From contig JBNKIC010000013.1 of NCBI GenBank assembly GCA_050290705.1, positions 3,388-67,387 on the forward strand: 64,000 nt of DNA, written 5' to 3'. The notes beneath the pieces are model-generated. The model searched no databases. It was not told the origin of the DNA and saw only the letters and a list, made by a program, of their open reading frames with translations. The stretch's first letter is position 1; every line of letters starts with the position of its first letter. This document shows, piece after piece, positions 44,051 to 53,891 of the stretch. Position numbers and translations under genes: made by a program. The DNA comes from Sinisalibacter sp050290705. GTDB taxonomy: Bacteria > Pseudomonadota > Alphaproteobacteria > Rhodobacterales > Rhodobacteraceae.

Positions 44051-46923
44051 TCCGCTGCCTCGATCCGGCGCGATTTCTCGGCCTGCGCGTTGTAGTCTTC
44101 CTGCCAGTCCGACGGACCGTTGGTCGGCGAGACCTGCACGGCAGTCACCTTGTATTCCGGGCAGTTGGTCGCCCAGTCGGAATAGTCGGTGGTCACCACA
44201 TTGGCCTGCGTGTCGGGGTGGTGGAAGGTGGTATAGACCACGCCGGGGCTGACCCGGTCGGTGATCTTCGCCCGCAGGCTGGTATCGCCCGTCCGGCTGG
44301 CCAGACGCACCTGTTCGCCGTCGCGGATGCCACGGGTTTCGGCGTCATGCGGGTGGATTTCCAGCACATCTTCATCATGCCAGACCAGGTTGTCGGTCCG
44401 CCGCGTCTGCGCGCCGACATTGTACTGGCTCAGAATCCGCCCGGTGGTCAGCAACAGCGGGAAGCGCGGGCCGGTCTTTTCATCGGTCGCCAGATATTCG
44501 GTGACGATAAACCGGCCTTTGCCGCGCACGAAACCGTCCACATGCATCAGCGGCGTGCCATCCGGGTTGGCGTCGTTGCAGGGCCACTGCACCGAGCCGC
44601 GCTCTTCGATCAGGTCATAGGTGACATTGCCGAAAGCCGGGGTGGTTGCCGCGATTTCTTCCATGATCTGGCTCGGATGGGTATAGGACCAGCCCGCCCC
44701 CATCGCATTGGCCAGAGCTTGCGTGACTTCCCAGTCGGCATAGCCGTTTTTCGGAGCCATCACCTTGCGCACCATGTTGATGCGGCGCTCGGCATTGGTG
44801 AAGGTGCCGTCTTTTTCCAGGAAGGTCGAACCCGGCAGGAAGACATGGGCGTAATTCGCGGTTTCGTTCAGGAAAAGATCGTGAACGACGACGCAGCTCA
44901 TCTCTTTCAGCCCGGCCATCACATGGCGGGTATCGGGGTCGGATTGCAGGATGTCTTCGCCCTGAATGTAGATCCCCTTGAAGCTGCCATCGACGGCGGC
45001 ATCCAGCATGTTGTTGATCCGAAGGCCCGGCTCCGGGTCGATCTCAACACCCCAGGCCTTCTCAAAGATCTCCCGAACTTCCGGGTTCTTCACATGGCGA
45101 TAGCCCGGCAGTTCATGCGGGAAGCTGCCCATATCGCAGCTGCCTTGCACGTTGTTCTGGCCACGCAGCGGGTTCACCCCGACGCCCTTGCGCCCGACAT
45201 TGCCGGTCAGCATGGCGAGGTTGGCAATCCCCATCACCGTGGTCGAACCCTGGCTGTGCTCGGTCACGCCAAGGCCATAGTAGATCGCGCCATTGCCGCC
45301 GGTGGCGAACAGACGCGCGGCCTTGCGCAGCTCTTCTGCCGGAACGCCGGTCAGCGCCTCGGTGGCTTCCGGGCTGTGGCGCTCGTCCGAAACGAAAGCC
45401 GCATAGTCCTGATAGCCGTCCCACTCGCAACGCTCTTTGATATAGGCGTCGTCGGCCAGCCCTTCGGTCACGATCACATGCGCCAGCGCGGTAACGACGG
45501 CCACGTTGGTGCCGGGGCGCAGCGCCAGATGATGCGCGGCCTTGATGTGGTTCGACTTCACCAGATCAATCCGGCGCGGGTCGATCACAATCAGCTTGGC
45601 ACCAGCGCGCAGCCGCTTTTTCAGCCGCGAGCCAAACACCGGGTGCGCATCGGTCGGGTTGGCACCCATCACCAGCACCACGTCGGAATGTTCGACCGAG
45701 TCGAAATCCTGGGTACCGGCCGAGGTGCCGAAGGTTTGGCCAAGCCCATAACCGGTGGGCGAATGGCAAACGCGTGCGCAGGTATCGGTGTTGTTGTTCA
45801 TGAACACCGCGCGGGCGAGCTTCTGCACCAGGAAGGATTCTTCGTTGGTGCAGCGGCTGGAAGTGATCACGCCGACCGACTGGCGGCCATGTTCAGCCTG
45901 AATGCCCTTGAGCTTGGTCGCGGTGAAGCTCAGCGCTTCGTCCCAGCTCACTTCACGCCACGGCTCATCAATGGTGTCGCGGATCATCGGGTTCAGGATC
46001 CGGTCCTGGTGGTTGGCATAACCCCAGGCAAAGCGGCCTTTCACGCAAGAATGCCCGCGGTTGGCTTTGCCGTCCTTATGCGGAACCATGCGCACCAGCT
46101 CATCGCCGTTGAGTTCCGCTTTGAACGAGCAGCCGACGCCGCAATAGGCGCAGGTGGTCACGACCGAGCGGCTCGGCGTACCCAACTGGATCACCGAGTT
46201 TTCGCTCAGCGTCCCGGTCGGGCAGGCCTGCACACAGGCGCCGCAGCTCACGCAATCGGAGCTGAGGAAATCATCGCTCGCCATGCCCGGCGACACGCGG
46301 CTTTCAAAGCCCCGGCCCTCGATGGTCAGCGCAAAGGTGCCCTGCACCTCTTCGCAGGCGCGCACGCAGCGCGAGCAGACGATGCATTTCGCCGGATCAT
46401 AGGTGAAATACGGGTTACTTTCGTCTTTCTCGCACCAAAGCTCATTGGCGCCATCGGGATCATGCGGTTCGAAATGGTTCTCGCCCGGCGCGTAACGCAC
46501 CTCGCGCAGCCCCACGGCCCCGGCCATATCCTGCAGCTCGCAATCGCCATTGGACGAGCAGGTCAGGCAATCCAGCGGGTGATCGGAGATATAAAGCTCC
46601 ATCACGCCCTTGCGGATCTTGGCGACCTTTTCGGTTTGGGTATGCACAACCATCCCCGGCGCCACCGGCGTGGTGCAGGAGCTGGGGGTGCCGCGACGAC
46701 CTTCGATCTCAACAAGGCAGAGACGGCACGAGCCGAAGGCCTCGACGCTATCGGTGGCGCAGAGTTTGGGGATCTGGATGCCAACTTCAGAGGCGGCACG
46801 CATCACGCTGGTGCCCTCGGGCACGGTGATCTCGATGCCGTCAACGGTCAGGGTGACGGGGGCGCCGGTTTTCGCGGGCGTACCTTTGTCGGTCTCGTCC
46901 CAGGGAATGATGAAATCCTTCAT
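44047..46923 (-). CDS. fdsA: NAD-dependent formate dehydrogenase alpha subunit
   Basis: A 958-residue molybdo-flavoenzyme subunit that oxidises formate to CO2. N-terminal [2Fe-2S] cysteines (CATDSVEAFGSCRLC), then CLTCSSNGDCEL, two 4Fe-4S motifs (CIVCSRCVRAC and CVSCGACVQAC) and the molybdopterin domain start CAYCGVGC. The metal-binding residue is Cys in RVCHSPTGYG (not selenocysteine). Electrons run to FdsB/FdsG. It lies in the order fdsG-fdsB-fdsA-fdhD-fdsD, each overlapping the next. Confidence 0.96.
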   Translation of the reverse strand: MKDFIIPWDETDKGTPAKTGAPVTLTVDGIEITVPEGTSVMRAASEVGIQIPKLCATDSVEAFGSCRLCLVEIEGRRGTPSSCTTPVAPGMVVHTQTEKVAKIRKGVMELYISDHPLDCLTCSSNGDCELQDMAGAVGLREVRYAPGENHFEPHDPDGANELWCEKDESNPYFTYDPAKCIVCSRCVRACEEVQGTFALTIEGRGFESRVSPGMASDDFLSSDCVSCGACVQACPTGTLSENSVIQLGTPSRSVVTTCAYCGVGCSFKAELNGDELVRMVPHKDGKANRGHSCVKGRFAWGYANHQDRILNPMIRDTIDEPWREVSWDEALSFTATKLKGIQAEHGRQSVGVITSSRCTNEESFLVQKLARAVFMNNNTDTCARVCHSPTGYGLGQTFGTSAGTQDFDSVEHSDVVLVMGANPTDAHPVFGSRLKKRLRAGAKLIVIDPRRIDLVKSNHIKAAHHLALRPGTNVAVVTALAHVIVTEGLADDAYIKERCEWDGYQDYAAFVSDERHSPEATEALTGVPAEELRKAARLFATGGNGAIYYGLGVTEHSQGSTTVMGIANLAMLTGNVGRKGVGVNPLRGQNNVQGSCDMGSFPHELPGYRHVKNPEVREIFEKAWGVEIDPEPGLRINNMLDAAVDGSFKGIYIQGEDILQSDPDTRHVMAGLKEMSCVVVHDLFLNETANYAHVFLPGSTFLEKDGTFTNAERRINMVRKVMAPKNGYADWEVTQALANAMGAGWSYTHPSQIMEEIAATTPAFGNVTYDLIEERGSVQWPCNDANPDGTPLMHVDGFVRGKGRFIVTEYLATDEKTGPRFPLLLTTGRILSQYNVGAQTRRTDNLVWHDEDVLEIHPHDAETRGIRDGEQVRLASRTGDTSLRAKITDRVSPGVVYTTFHHPDTQANVVTTDYSDWATNCPEYKVTAVQVSPTNGPSDWQEDYNAQAEKSRRIEAAE

Positions 46924-48431
46924 GCGAACACGTCCTCCCGGGCGGTGAAATCTTCAGGGAAATGGGTCAGCGCCGACATCACCGGATAGGGGGTGAAGCC
47001 GCCCAGGGCGCAAAGCGCGCCATCACGCATGGTGTCGCACAGATCGACAACGAGGTCTTTCACGTCATCGCCTGCCACCAGCCGGTCCAGCGTTTCAACG
47101 CCCCGCACCGCACCGATGCGGCAGGGGGTGCATTTGCCGCAGCTTTCGACCGCGCAGAATTCAAAGGCAAAGCGCGCCTGCGCCAGCATGTCGGCGCTGT
47201 CGTCAAACACCACGATCCCGGCATGGCCGATCAGCCCGCCAGCACCATCAAACTCTTCATAGCCAAACGGGGTATCAAAGGCCGAGGTCGGGAAATAAGC
47301 GCCCAGAGGTCCGCCCACCTGCACCGCTTTCACCGGACGGCCCGAGCGGGTGCCACCGGCGATCCCGTTCACGATCTCGCCCAGCGGCATGCCGAACGCG
47401 ACCTCATAGAGCCCGCCGAATTTCACATTGCCCGCGATCTGCAGCGGGATCGTGCCTTTCGAGCGGCCAAGGCCAAAGCCCGCATAATGCTCCGCACCTT
47501 TTTCAAAGATCACCGGCACGGTGGCGAGGCTGATCACGTTGTTCACCACGGTCGGCTTGCCAAGGAACCCTTCCAGCGCCGGAAGCGGCGGTTTGGCGCG
47601 AACCACGCCGCGCTTGCCTTCAAGGCTGTTCAACAGGCTGGTTTCCTCACCGCAAACATAAGCGCCCGCGCCTTTGCGGATTTCCATGTCAAAGGCCAGC
47701 CCGGAACCCAGCACATTATCGCCCAGCACACCGGCTTCGCGCGCCAGCTCGACCGCGCGGGTCATGGTGGCGATGGCATCGGGATATTCCGAGCGCAGAT
47801 AGACATAGCCGCGCGTCGCAGCCACGCCGACCGCAGCAATCGCCATGCCTTCGATCAGGCTGTAGGGATCGCCTTCCATCAGCATCCGATCGGCAAAGGT
47901 GCCGCTGTCGCCCTCGTCGGCGTTGCAAACAATGTATTTCTGATCGGCTTGGGCATTCGCCACGGTTTGCCATTTGATCCCGGTGGGGAAACCCGCCCCG
48001 CCGCGCCCACGCAGCCCACTGTCGAGCACGGTTTGCACTACGTCACCGGGGGCGGCGAGCGCCGCGCGCAGCCCGGTCAGCCCGCCATGGGCCTCGTAAT
48101 CGGCCAGCGACAGCGGGTCGATCACGCCCACCCGCGCAAAGGTCAGGCGGGTTTGCCCGGCCAGAAACGGGATCTCGTCTGTCGCCCCGAGGCTTTCCAG
48201 CGTGCCGTCCAGCAGCGCCGGCACATCCGAGGCAGCGATCGGCCCATAGGCATGACGCACCCCGTCAATCTCGACTTCGGCCAGCGGCTCCAGCCAGGTC
48301 ATCCCGCGCGAGCCAACCCGGACAAGCTGTAGATCAATGCTGCGCGCCCGCGCGTCTTCGACCAGCCGTTTGGCCACATCTTCAGCGCCAAGCGCTTTCG
48401 CCACCGCATCCTGGGAAAGATAAATCTTCAT
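46920..48431 (-). CDS. fdsB: Formate dehydrogenase beta subunit (NADH:FMN)
   Basis: A 503-residue NuoF-like subunit. The FMN/NADH-binding core has GRGGAGFPTGIKW, CNADEGDSGTFADR and GAGAYVCGEETSLLNS; the 4Fe-4S cluster is in ESCGKCTPCRIG. It passes electrons from the FdsA clusters to NAD+. The N-terminal 110 residues are a thioredoxin-like extension as in other FdsB. It overlaps both neighbours by 4 bp. Confidence 0.95.
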   Translation of the reverse strand: MKIYLSQDAVAKALGAEDVAKRLVEDARARSIDLQLVRVGSRGMTWLEPLAEVEIDGVRHAYGPIAASDVPALLDGTLESLGATDEIPFLAGQTRLTFARVGVIDPLSLADYEAHGGLTGLRAALAAPGDVVQTVLDSGLRGRGGAGFPTGIKWQTVANAQADQKYIVCNADEGDSGTFADRMLMEGDPYSLIEGMAIAAVGVAATRGYVYLRSEYPDAIATMTRAVELAREAGVLGDNVLGSGLAFDMEIRKGAGAYVCGEETSLLNSLEGKRGVVRAKPPLPALEGFLGKPTVVNNVISLATVPVIFEKGAEHYAGFGLGRSKGTIPLQIAGNVKFGGLYEVAFGMPLGEIVNGIAGGTRSGRPVKAVQVGGPLGAYFPTSAFDTPFGYEEFDGAGGLIGHAGIVVFDDSADMLAQARFAFEFCAVESCGKCTPCRIGAVRGVETLDRLVAGDDVKDLVVDLCDTMRDGALCALGGFTPYPVMSALTHFPEDFTAREDVFA

Positions 48432-48889
48432 TCCGAAACCTCCGCCATCAGGCGCTCTGAGGTGGCAGCCGCCACCAGACGATCATCCACCATCGCAGCG
48501 GGGCCATTGGCGCAAAGGCCGAGGCAATAGACCGGCTCAAGCGTCACCGCGCCCTTTTCGCTGGTGCCGTGCCATTCGGTGGCCAGTTTCGCCAGCATGT
48601 CTTCCGCCAGCGCCACACCGCCCTGTGCCTGACAGGCTTCGGCGCGGCAGATCTTCACCACATGGCGCCCGGCGGGCACTTCGCGGAAATCGTGATAGAA
48701 GCTCATCACGCCATGAACTTCGGCCCGGCCGATATTCAGCCGCTCCGCGATCAGCGGCAAAGCTGCCTCGGGAACATAGCCGAAGGTTTCCTGCAGGCTG
48801 TGCAGGATCGGCAGAAGCGGGCCTTCACGGTGCATCTCGGCATCGATCAGTGCCGTGATGGCGTCGGACGTTGGCTGGGTGTTGGGCAT
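48428..48889 (-). CDS. fdsG: Formate dehydrogenase gamma subunit (2Fe-2S)
   Basis: A 153-residue NuoE-like subunit with the [2Fe-2S] cysteines in VKICRAEACQAQGG and PVYCLGLCANGPAA. It is first in the operon. The ATG at 48889 follows GGGGAG; the upstream TTG at 48901 is not needed. An 89-bp gap with a LysR box precedes it. Confidence 0.94.
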   Translation of the reverse strand: MPNTQPTSDAITALIDAEMHREGPLLPILHSLQETFGYVPEAALPLIAERLNIGRAEVHGVMSFYHDFREVPAGRHVVKICRAEACQAQGGVALAEDMLAKLATEWHGTSEKGAVTLEPVYCLGLCANGPAAMVDDRLVAAATSERLMAEVSE

Positions 48890-48967
48890 GAGTCTCCCCA
48901 AGGGTTTGGTTTGCCCTTGCCCCTGTCAGATCAGGAATTCGAAATCAATATCGAAAAACCGTCAAAC

Positions 48968-48984
48968 GATTGAAATCATCAATC
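48968..48984. promoter_or_regulatory. LysR-type operator upstream of fdsG
   Basis: GATTGA-N5-TCAATC contains the classic ATTG-N7-CAAT LysR box (48969-48983). It lies about 80 bp before fdsG and overlaps the stop codon of the lysR gene next to it. This is the site expected for activation of fdsGBA. Confidence 0.6.
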
Positions 48985-49863
48985 ACGTGACATCGCAGCT
49001 GCCTCGCGCAGAAGCGCTTCCAGCACCGGCGTATGCGGTTCCTGATAGGGGGCGACCAAGCCGATGGCGTGGCCTTCGACCTCTTGCCGGATCGGGGTGA
49101 TCGCCAGCCCGTGCCCGGTGGCCAGAAACTCCGCCAGATGACCGGGCAGGATTGTCGCCCAGCCGCCCAAGGCCACATGGCTGACCAGCACCACGGTCGA
49201 ATTTGATTCCATCTGCGCGACCGGAGCGATGCCCGCATCCATGAACGCCTTGTTGATGATCCGCCGGTTCTGCATGTCGGGGGTCAAGAGGCACAGCCGC
49301 GTACCGCCCAGATCGGCCCAAGAAATCTCGTCGCGGTCGGCCAGCGGGTGGTCGGGGGCGCTGACCAGCGTATAGCTCTCGCGATATATTTCAGCGGTCG
49401 AGACCCGGCCCAGCGGTTCATTATCCAGATAAGACACGCCCGCGTCGGTTTCGAGGTTCTCCAGCATTTCCAGAATGTCTTCGGAATTGCGCGACAGGAT
49501 GGTGAAATCCACCCGTGGATGACGGGCGGAAAATCCGGCGGCCAGACGCGACGCCCATGTCAGCGCGGTAGGGATCACCGCGAGCCGTAGATGCCCTGCC
49601 AGCCCTTCGCGCGAAAACCGCATTTCCTCACGCAACCGTCTTGTGTCGCCAACGATGCGCCGCGCCCAGGTCAGCGCCCGCTGCCCCTCCGGCGTCAGCC
49701 CGCCAAAGCGCGAACCGCGCCGCACCAGTTGAACGCCCAGCTGGGCCTCCAGCTGCTTGATGCCGGTCGACAGCGTTGGCTGGGTCACACCCAGGCTTTC
49801 GGCGGCGCGGCCAAAATGGCGTTCTTTGGCCAGAGCGAGGAACATTTCCAGTTTCGAGATCAT
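48979..49863 (-). CDS. LysR-family regulator of formate dehydrogenase operon
   Basis: A 294-residue regulator with helix-turn-helix HFGRAAESLGVTQPTLSTGIKQLE (about 16-39) and a periplasmic-binding-fold effector domain. It sits directly upstream of fdsG on the same strand, 89 bp away. It probably responds to formate and activates the fds genes through the box at its own 3' end; this is inferred from position. Confidence 0.88.
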   Translation of the reverse strand: MISKLEMFLALAKERHFGRAAESLGVTQPTLSTGIKQLEAQLGVQLVRRGSRFGGLTPEGQRALTWARRIVGDTRRLREEMRFSREGLAGHLRLAVIPTALTWASRLAAGFSARHPRVDFTILSRNSEDILEMLENLETDAGVSYLDNEPLGRVSTAEIYRESYTLVSAPDHPLADRDEISWADLGGTRLCLLTPDMQNRRIINKAFMDAGIAPVAQMESNSTVVLVSHVALGGWATILPGHLAEFLATGHGLAITPIRQEVEGHAIGLVAPYQEPHTPVLEALLREAAAMSRD

Positions 49864-49949
49864 GCGTATATCATATAATTGTGATGCAGTTTGATAGGGG
49901 ATCTCTATCAGGATGGCGCGAATACGTCATGTCTTTTCGGTAATGCGAC

Positions 49950-51140
49950 CTAGTTTTTCGCACACCAATCCGCCGCCGCCCGTCCGGCCTCGCGCCCGGT
50001 GGCAAGACAGCCGGTGATCAGATAGCCCCCGGTCGGGGCTTCCCAGTCGAGCATTTCGCCTGCCACGAACACTCCCGGCAGCGCGCGCAGTTGATAGCCA
50101 TCCAGCGCCTCCGCTGCCACGCCGCCCGCTGTCGAAATCGCCTCATCCAGCGGTCGCGGTCCCTGATGATGCACCGGCAGCGCCTTGATCAGCGCCGCCA
50201 GCGCCGCGCCATCGGGCAGGGGGCGGGCAAATTCCATCAGCAGCGCCAGCCGCGCCGGGTCGAGCCGCAGCGCCTTGCGCAGATGCGCCGACATCGTGGC
50301 TTTACCGCGCGGCCGGGCCAAGCGTTTGGTCACCTCATCAAGGCTCCAGTCCGGGCAGAGGTCGATCTTTAAGGGTGCGCCCTCGCGCACCGCGCGCGAC
50401 ACCGCATAGATCGCGCTGCCCTCCAGCCCGCGCGCCGAGATCACAAATTCTCCCCGCACCGACACCGCGCCCGCCGTCAGTCGTGCCACCTTCACCGGCT
50501 GACCGAACTGCTTTTCCATATGTGCCGACCAGTCGACGACCAGCCCGGCATTGGCCGGGGCAAAGGGGGCGAGCCCCACGCCACGCGCGGCCAGCCACGG
50601 CGCCCAGGCGCCATCCGAGCCGAGCCGTGCCCAGCTTGCCCCGCCCAGCGCCAGCACCGTTACCGCCGGGGTCAGCCGCTCCGGCCCCTCCGGCGTGTCA
50701 AAGCACAGCGCATCGCCCTCAAACCCGGTCCAGCGCCAGCGCGGGCGGATCTCGATCCGCAGCCCGTCCAGCTCGCGCAGCCAGGCCCGCAGCAGCGGCG
50801 AGGCTTTCATCACCTTCGGAAACACCCGGCCAGAGCTTCCGGTAAACACCGGCTGGCCCAGCCCTTCAGCCCAGCGCGCCACCTCATCCGGCCCGAACCC
50901 CGCCACGGCGTTTTGCACCAGCGCCGCACAACTGCCGACAAACGCCGCCTGAAACGCCTCCAGCGGCTCGTCCTTCGTCAGGTTCAGCCCCGACTTTCCG
51001 GCCATCAGCAATTTCCGTCCGACCGAGGGTTTCGCCTCGATCACCACCACGCGCAGACCCCGGCGCGCCAGTTCCTGCGCCGCCATCAGCCCCGCCGGAC
51101 CGGCGCCAATCACCACGGCCTGTTTGTTGTTCGGTTCCAT
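49950..51140 (-). CDS. BaiN/HI0933-like NAD(P)/FAD-dependent oxidoreductase
   Basis: A 396-residue flavoprotein starting with the dinucleotide fold AVVIGAGPAGLMAAQELARRG and the family block GRKLLMAGKSGLNLTKDEP. It ends GGYLITGCLATGREAG, matching HI0933/BaiN-type proteins whose physiological substrates are unclear. The ATG at 51140 has AGGAAG upstream. No partner genes. Confidence 0.85.
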   Translation of the reverse strand: MEPNNKQAVVIGAGPAGLMAAQELARRGLRVVVIEAKPSVGRKLLMAGKSGLNLTKDEPLEAFQAAFVGSCAALVQNAVAGFGPDEVARWAEGLGQPVFTGSSGRVFPKVMKASPLLRAWLRELDGLRIEIRPRWRWTGFEGDALCFDTPEGPERLTPAVTVLALGGASWARLGSDGAWAPWLAARGVGLAPFAPANAGLVVDWSAHMEKQFGQPVKVARLTAGAVSVRGEFVISARGLEGSAIYAVSRAVREGAPLKIDLCPDWSLDEVTKRLARPRGKATMSAHLRKALRLDPARLALLMEFARPLPDGAALAALIKALPVHHQGPRPLDEAISTAGGVAAEALDGYQLRALPGVFVAGEMLDWEAPTGGYLITGCLATGREAGRAAADWCAKN

Positions 51141-51468
51141 TCCCACTTCCTGCCTCGACCCGCTCGCCATGACAAGCGATCCCCGCGTCACAGGCGCGAT
51201 TCAACACCCGCTGAACCGGGGTATCGCGTTAACCATGAAGCTCTTCATTTAATCCTAACCGAATCGGTATTTGCTTATCCTGATATCTGCCTCTGGGGCG
51301 TCCGGGACTGTGCGAGTCCGGCCCGCCTCATCCTAACAGTTGCGGGGCGTCACAAGTGATACAACCTCCAGTCGCAAAATCTTCACCATTGGTATGGTTT
51401 CACTTTGGCGTTTACACTTTGTTAATAAATGATGGCTTCATGTGCCCGTTACATAGTTTGAGGCAATC
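51141..51468. other. Divergent gap before globin-coupled diguanylate cyclase
   Basis: 328 bp with no supported gene. It holds an imperfect hairpin near 51300-51325 (CCGGGACT...AGTCCGG with one bulge) and AT-rich stretches close to the cyclase start where its promoter probably lies. Nothing else is recognised. Confidence 0.5.
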
Positions 51469-52524
51469 ATGAGTACCGCATTTAACCAGTCTGCTTTTAC
51501 CCCGCCGCGCCTGTCCGACGCCGCGATTGCCCGGCGCAAGGAATTGCTCGGGTTCACTCAGGAAGACGAGGCGCGCCTGTCCGATTTCCGCCCCGTAGCC
51601 GAAACCTTCATCGACGTGGCCATTGGCGAGTTTTACGATCAGCAGATGGACGTGCCCGAGGTACGCGCGCTGATCAACGAAACCGCGCTTCTGGCTCGGC
51701 TCCGCCGGTCGCAGCACGAATATATGATCGGGCTGTTTGGCGGCGTTTATGATGCCAGCTACACCGAAGACCGGCTGCGCATCGGGGCGGCCCATGCCCG
51801 CGTTGGCGTGACCCATGCGCTGTTCGTGCCCTCGCTGCACCGGATGGAAAGCATCATTACCCGTCACGCGCTCAATCATGGCGCCGATCACGCGCTGCTC
51901 GCCTCGCTGCGCAAGCTCTTCATGTTTGATCTCCAAATGGTCTTCGACACCTATATTCAGGGCCTGATCAGCGAAGTTGAGGAAAGCCGCGACCGGCTGG
52001 CGGCCCATGCCGAGACGCTGGAAGAAAAGGTGGCCGAGCGCACCGCTGAAATCCTGCATATGGCGCGCACAGATCCGCTGACCGGGCTATGGAACCGGCG
52101 CGAATTCTACCAGCGCCTGCGCCACGAGGCCGCCGGTGCCCGGCGCGGTATGCACAAGCTGTCGGTCGCCTTCCTCGACATCAACGAATTCAAGGAAGTG
52201 AACGATACCAAGGGCCATCTGCACGGCGACAAGCTGCTGCGTCAGGTCGGCCTTGCGATCAGCCAAGTGGTCCGCGAAACCGATCAGGCCTTCCGCTTTG
52301 GCGGCGACGAGTTCTGCCTGATCCTGCCCTATACCGACGCGCCCGGGGCTGAAAAGCTCTGCGCCGTGCTCAGGGCGGCGATGCCGGACGAGGTGTCGAT
52401 CAGTTGCGGCGTAGCCGAGCTGAACCCCGAGGATACCGGCTCCTTCGAAAGCCTGGTCACCCGCGCCGACGATCGGATGTATGCGGCCAAGGCGGCCTTT
52501 CAGTCGGCCCGCGATACCGCCTGA
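51469..52524 (+). CDS. Globin-coupled diguanylate cyclase
   Basis: A 351-residue two-domain sensor. Residues about 15-165 form a globin-coupled-sensor domain; His109 in IGAAHARVGV is the expected haem ligand. A short coiled coil (about 168-198) leads to a GGDEF domain with an intact GGDEF motif (278-282) and an inhibitory I-site RETD (269-272). The protein should make cyclic di-GMP in response to O2 or another gas and be feedback-inhibited. There is no phosphodiesterase domain. Start ATG at 51469; no strong ribosome site. Confidence 0.9.
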   Translation: MSTAFNQSAFTPPRLSDAAIARRKELLGFTQEDEARLSDFRPVAETFIDVAIGEFYDQQMDVPEVRALINETALLARLRRSQHEYMIGLFGGVYDASYTEDRLRIGAAHARVGVTHALFVPSLHRMESIITRHALNHGADHALLASLRKLFMFDLQMVFDTYIQGLISEVEESRDRLAAHAETLEEKVAERTAEILHMARTDPLTGLWNRREFYQRLRHEAAGARRGMHKLSVAFLDINEFKEVNDTKGHLHGDKLLRQVGLAISQVVRETDQAFRFGGDEFCLILPYTDAPGAEKLCAVLRAAMPDEVSISCGVAELNPEDTGSFESLVTRADDRMYAAKAAFQSARDTA

Positions 52525-53142
52525 TCAGGCCTGACGCAGCATTTGCTTGATCGCGGCCACATGGGCCGCCTCCGCCCCCAATGCATCTGCAGCCAGCGCC
52601 CGCGTGGCCTCGTCCAGATCGCCTTGCGCGACGATCCGGTCGATCAGCCCCCATGCCAGCGCCTCTTCTGCGCCGATCTTCTGCCCCGCCATCAAGATCA
52701 TCTTGGCCCGCGCCGGGCCGATCAGCGCCGACAACCGTGCGGGGTCCGAGGGCTGCGGCAGAAAGCCGAGCTTCATCACCGGGTAAAAGAACTTCGCTTC
52801 CGGTACCGCAATCCGCAAATCGCAGGCCAGCGCCATACCAAAGGCCCCGCCCGCCAGCGTGCCGTTCAACGCCGCAATGGTCAGGCAGGGGGCGCTGGCA
52901 ACCGCCCCCGACAGCCGCTCCCAAAGCGGGCTTGTGGCGAGGCCCGCGCGTGCCGCCTCCAGATCGGCCCCGGCCGAGAACACCTTGCCGGTCCCGGTCA
53001 GCACCAGAACCCGCGCCTCGGCTGCGGCCTTTTCGGCAAACTCCGCCAGCGCCTCCAGCATCTCGCCGGTCAGCGAGTTGGCCTTGTCGGGCCGGTTGAT
53101 CCGGGCCGTCCACAACCCGTCTTCGGTCTCGAACTCAATCAT
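52525..53142 (-). CDS. Enoyl-CoA hydratase/isomerase family protein
   Basis: A 205-residue crotonase-fold protein, shorter than the usual 255-260. The oxyanion hole is visible (FSAGADLE and LNGTLAGGAFGMALA). The second catalytic glutamate region reads FFYPVMKLGFLPQ, so the typical hydratase Glu pair is not evident and the reaction is uncertain. It overlaps the upstream SDR gene by 4 bp and its stop abuts that of the converging cyclase gene. Confidence 0.82.
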   Translation of the reverse strand: MIEFETEDGLWTARINRPDKANSLTGEMLEALAEFAEKAAAEARVLVLTGTGKVFSAGADLEAARAGLATSPLWERLSGAVASAPCLTIAALNGTLAGGAFGMALACDLRIAVPEAKFFYPVMKLGFLPQPSDPARLSALIGPARAKMILMAGQKIGAEEALAWGLIDRIVAQGDLDEATRALAADALGAEAAHVAAIKQMLRQA

Positions 53143-53891
53143 TCGGTCAGGCCGATGCGTTTGCGGATATCCGGATCGCGCAGGGCGATTTCCTCGCCGA
53201 GGTATTCGTCAGCTTCGGCGCCACACATCCACAACAGCGCCCGCGCCGGCCACTCGGCAGGAATGTGATCCGACCAGTCCAACGCCGCCACCGGCCCCAC
53301 GCCCGAGGCTTTGATCTCGCGCTGCATTTCGGTGGCCACGGTGCCGGGGCTCAGGCCGATGGCCCGAATGCCCGCGCGCGCCTCTTCCTGATGCAGAGCC
53401 TTGGTCATCATATGCACGGCGGCTTTCGCAGCGCAGTAATGGCTCCAGCCTTCCATCGCGTTATGGGCCGCACCAGAGCTCAGGGTCAGCACCGTTCCGC
53501 CTCCGGTCTTGCGCATCAAGGGCACCGCCGCCCGCATCCCGTGATAGACGCCCTTGAGGTTGACGTCGAAGGCCTTCGCCCAGGCCGCCGGATCGCTGTC
53601 GCGCAGCATCGCAATGGGTTCGATCACGCCCGCGTTGTTGATCAGCACATCGACGCCGCCAAACCGCCCCGCCGCCTGATCCATCGCCGCTTTCACCTGG
53701 CTCCACGAGGTCACATCGCAGGTGATCGCCAGCGCCTGATCGCCGATTTCGCGCGCAATATGGCCGATCTCTGCGCCCGAGCGCGCCAGCAACACCACAT
53801 TGGCCCCCGCCAGTGCGAAAATCCGTGCCGCCGCCTCGCCAATGCCCCGGCTCGCGCCGGTGATCACAACGGTTTTGCCTGTAATATTCAT
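53139..53891 (-). CDS. Short-chain dehydrogenase/reductase
   Basis: A 250-residue classical SDR with the NAD(P) motif TGASRGIGEA (12-21), the NNAG motif, and the Ser...YxxxK triad (LTLSSGAAHNA...HYCAAKAA). It is the first gene of a pair with the crotonase-like gene. Together they look like part of an acyl-CoA pathway, the substrate not known. Confidence 0.9.
   Translation of the reverse strand: MNITGKTVVITGASRGIGEAAARIFALAGANVVLLARSGAEIGHIAREIGDQALAITCDVTSWSQVKAAMDQAAGRFGGVDVLINNAGVIEPIAMLRDSDPAAWAKAFDVNLKGVYHGMRAAVPLMRKTGGGTVLTLSSGAAHNAMEGWSHYCAAKAAVHMMTKALHQEEARAGIRAIGLSPGTVATEMQREIKASGVGPVAALDWSDHIPAEWPARALLWMCGAEADEYLGEEIALRDPDIRKRIGLTE

Noticed and set aside
44218..46989. A 923-codon open frame on the forward strand opposite fdsA
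   Set aside because: Antisense shadow of a GC-rich gene; low-complexity His/Arg/Ala-rich translation with no domain, while fdsA has full motifs.
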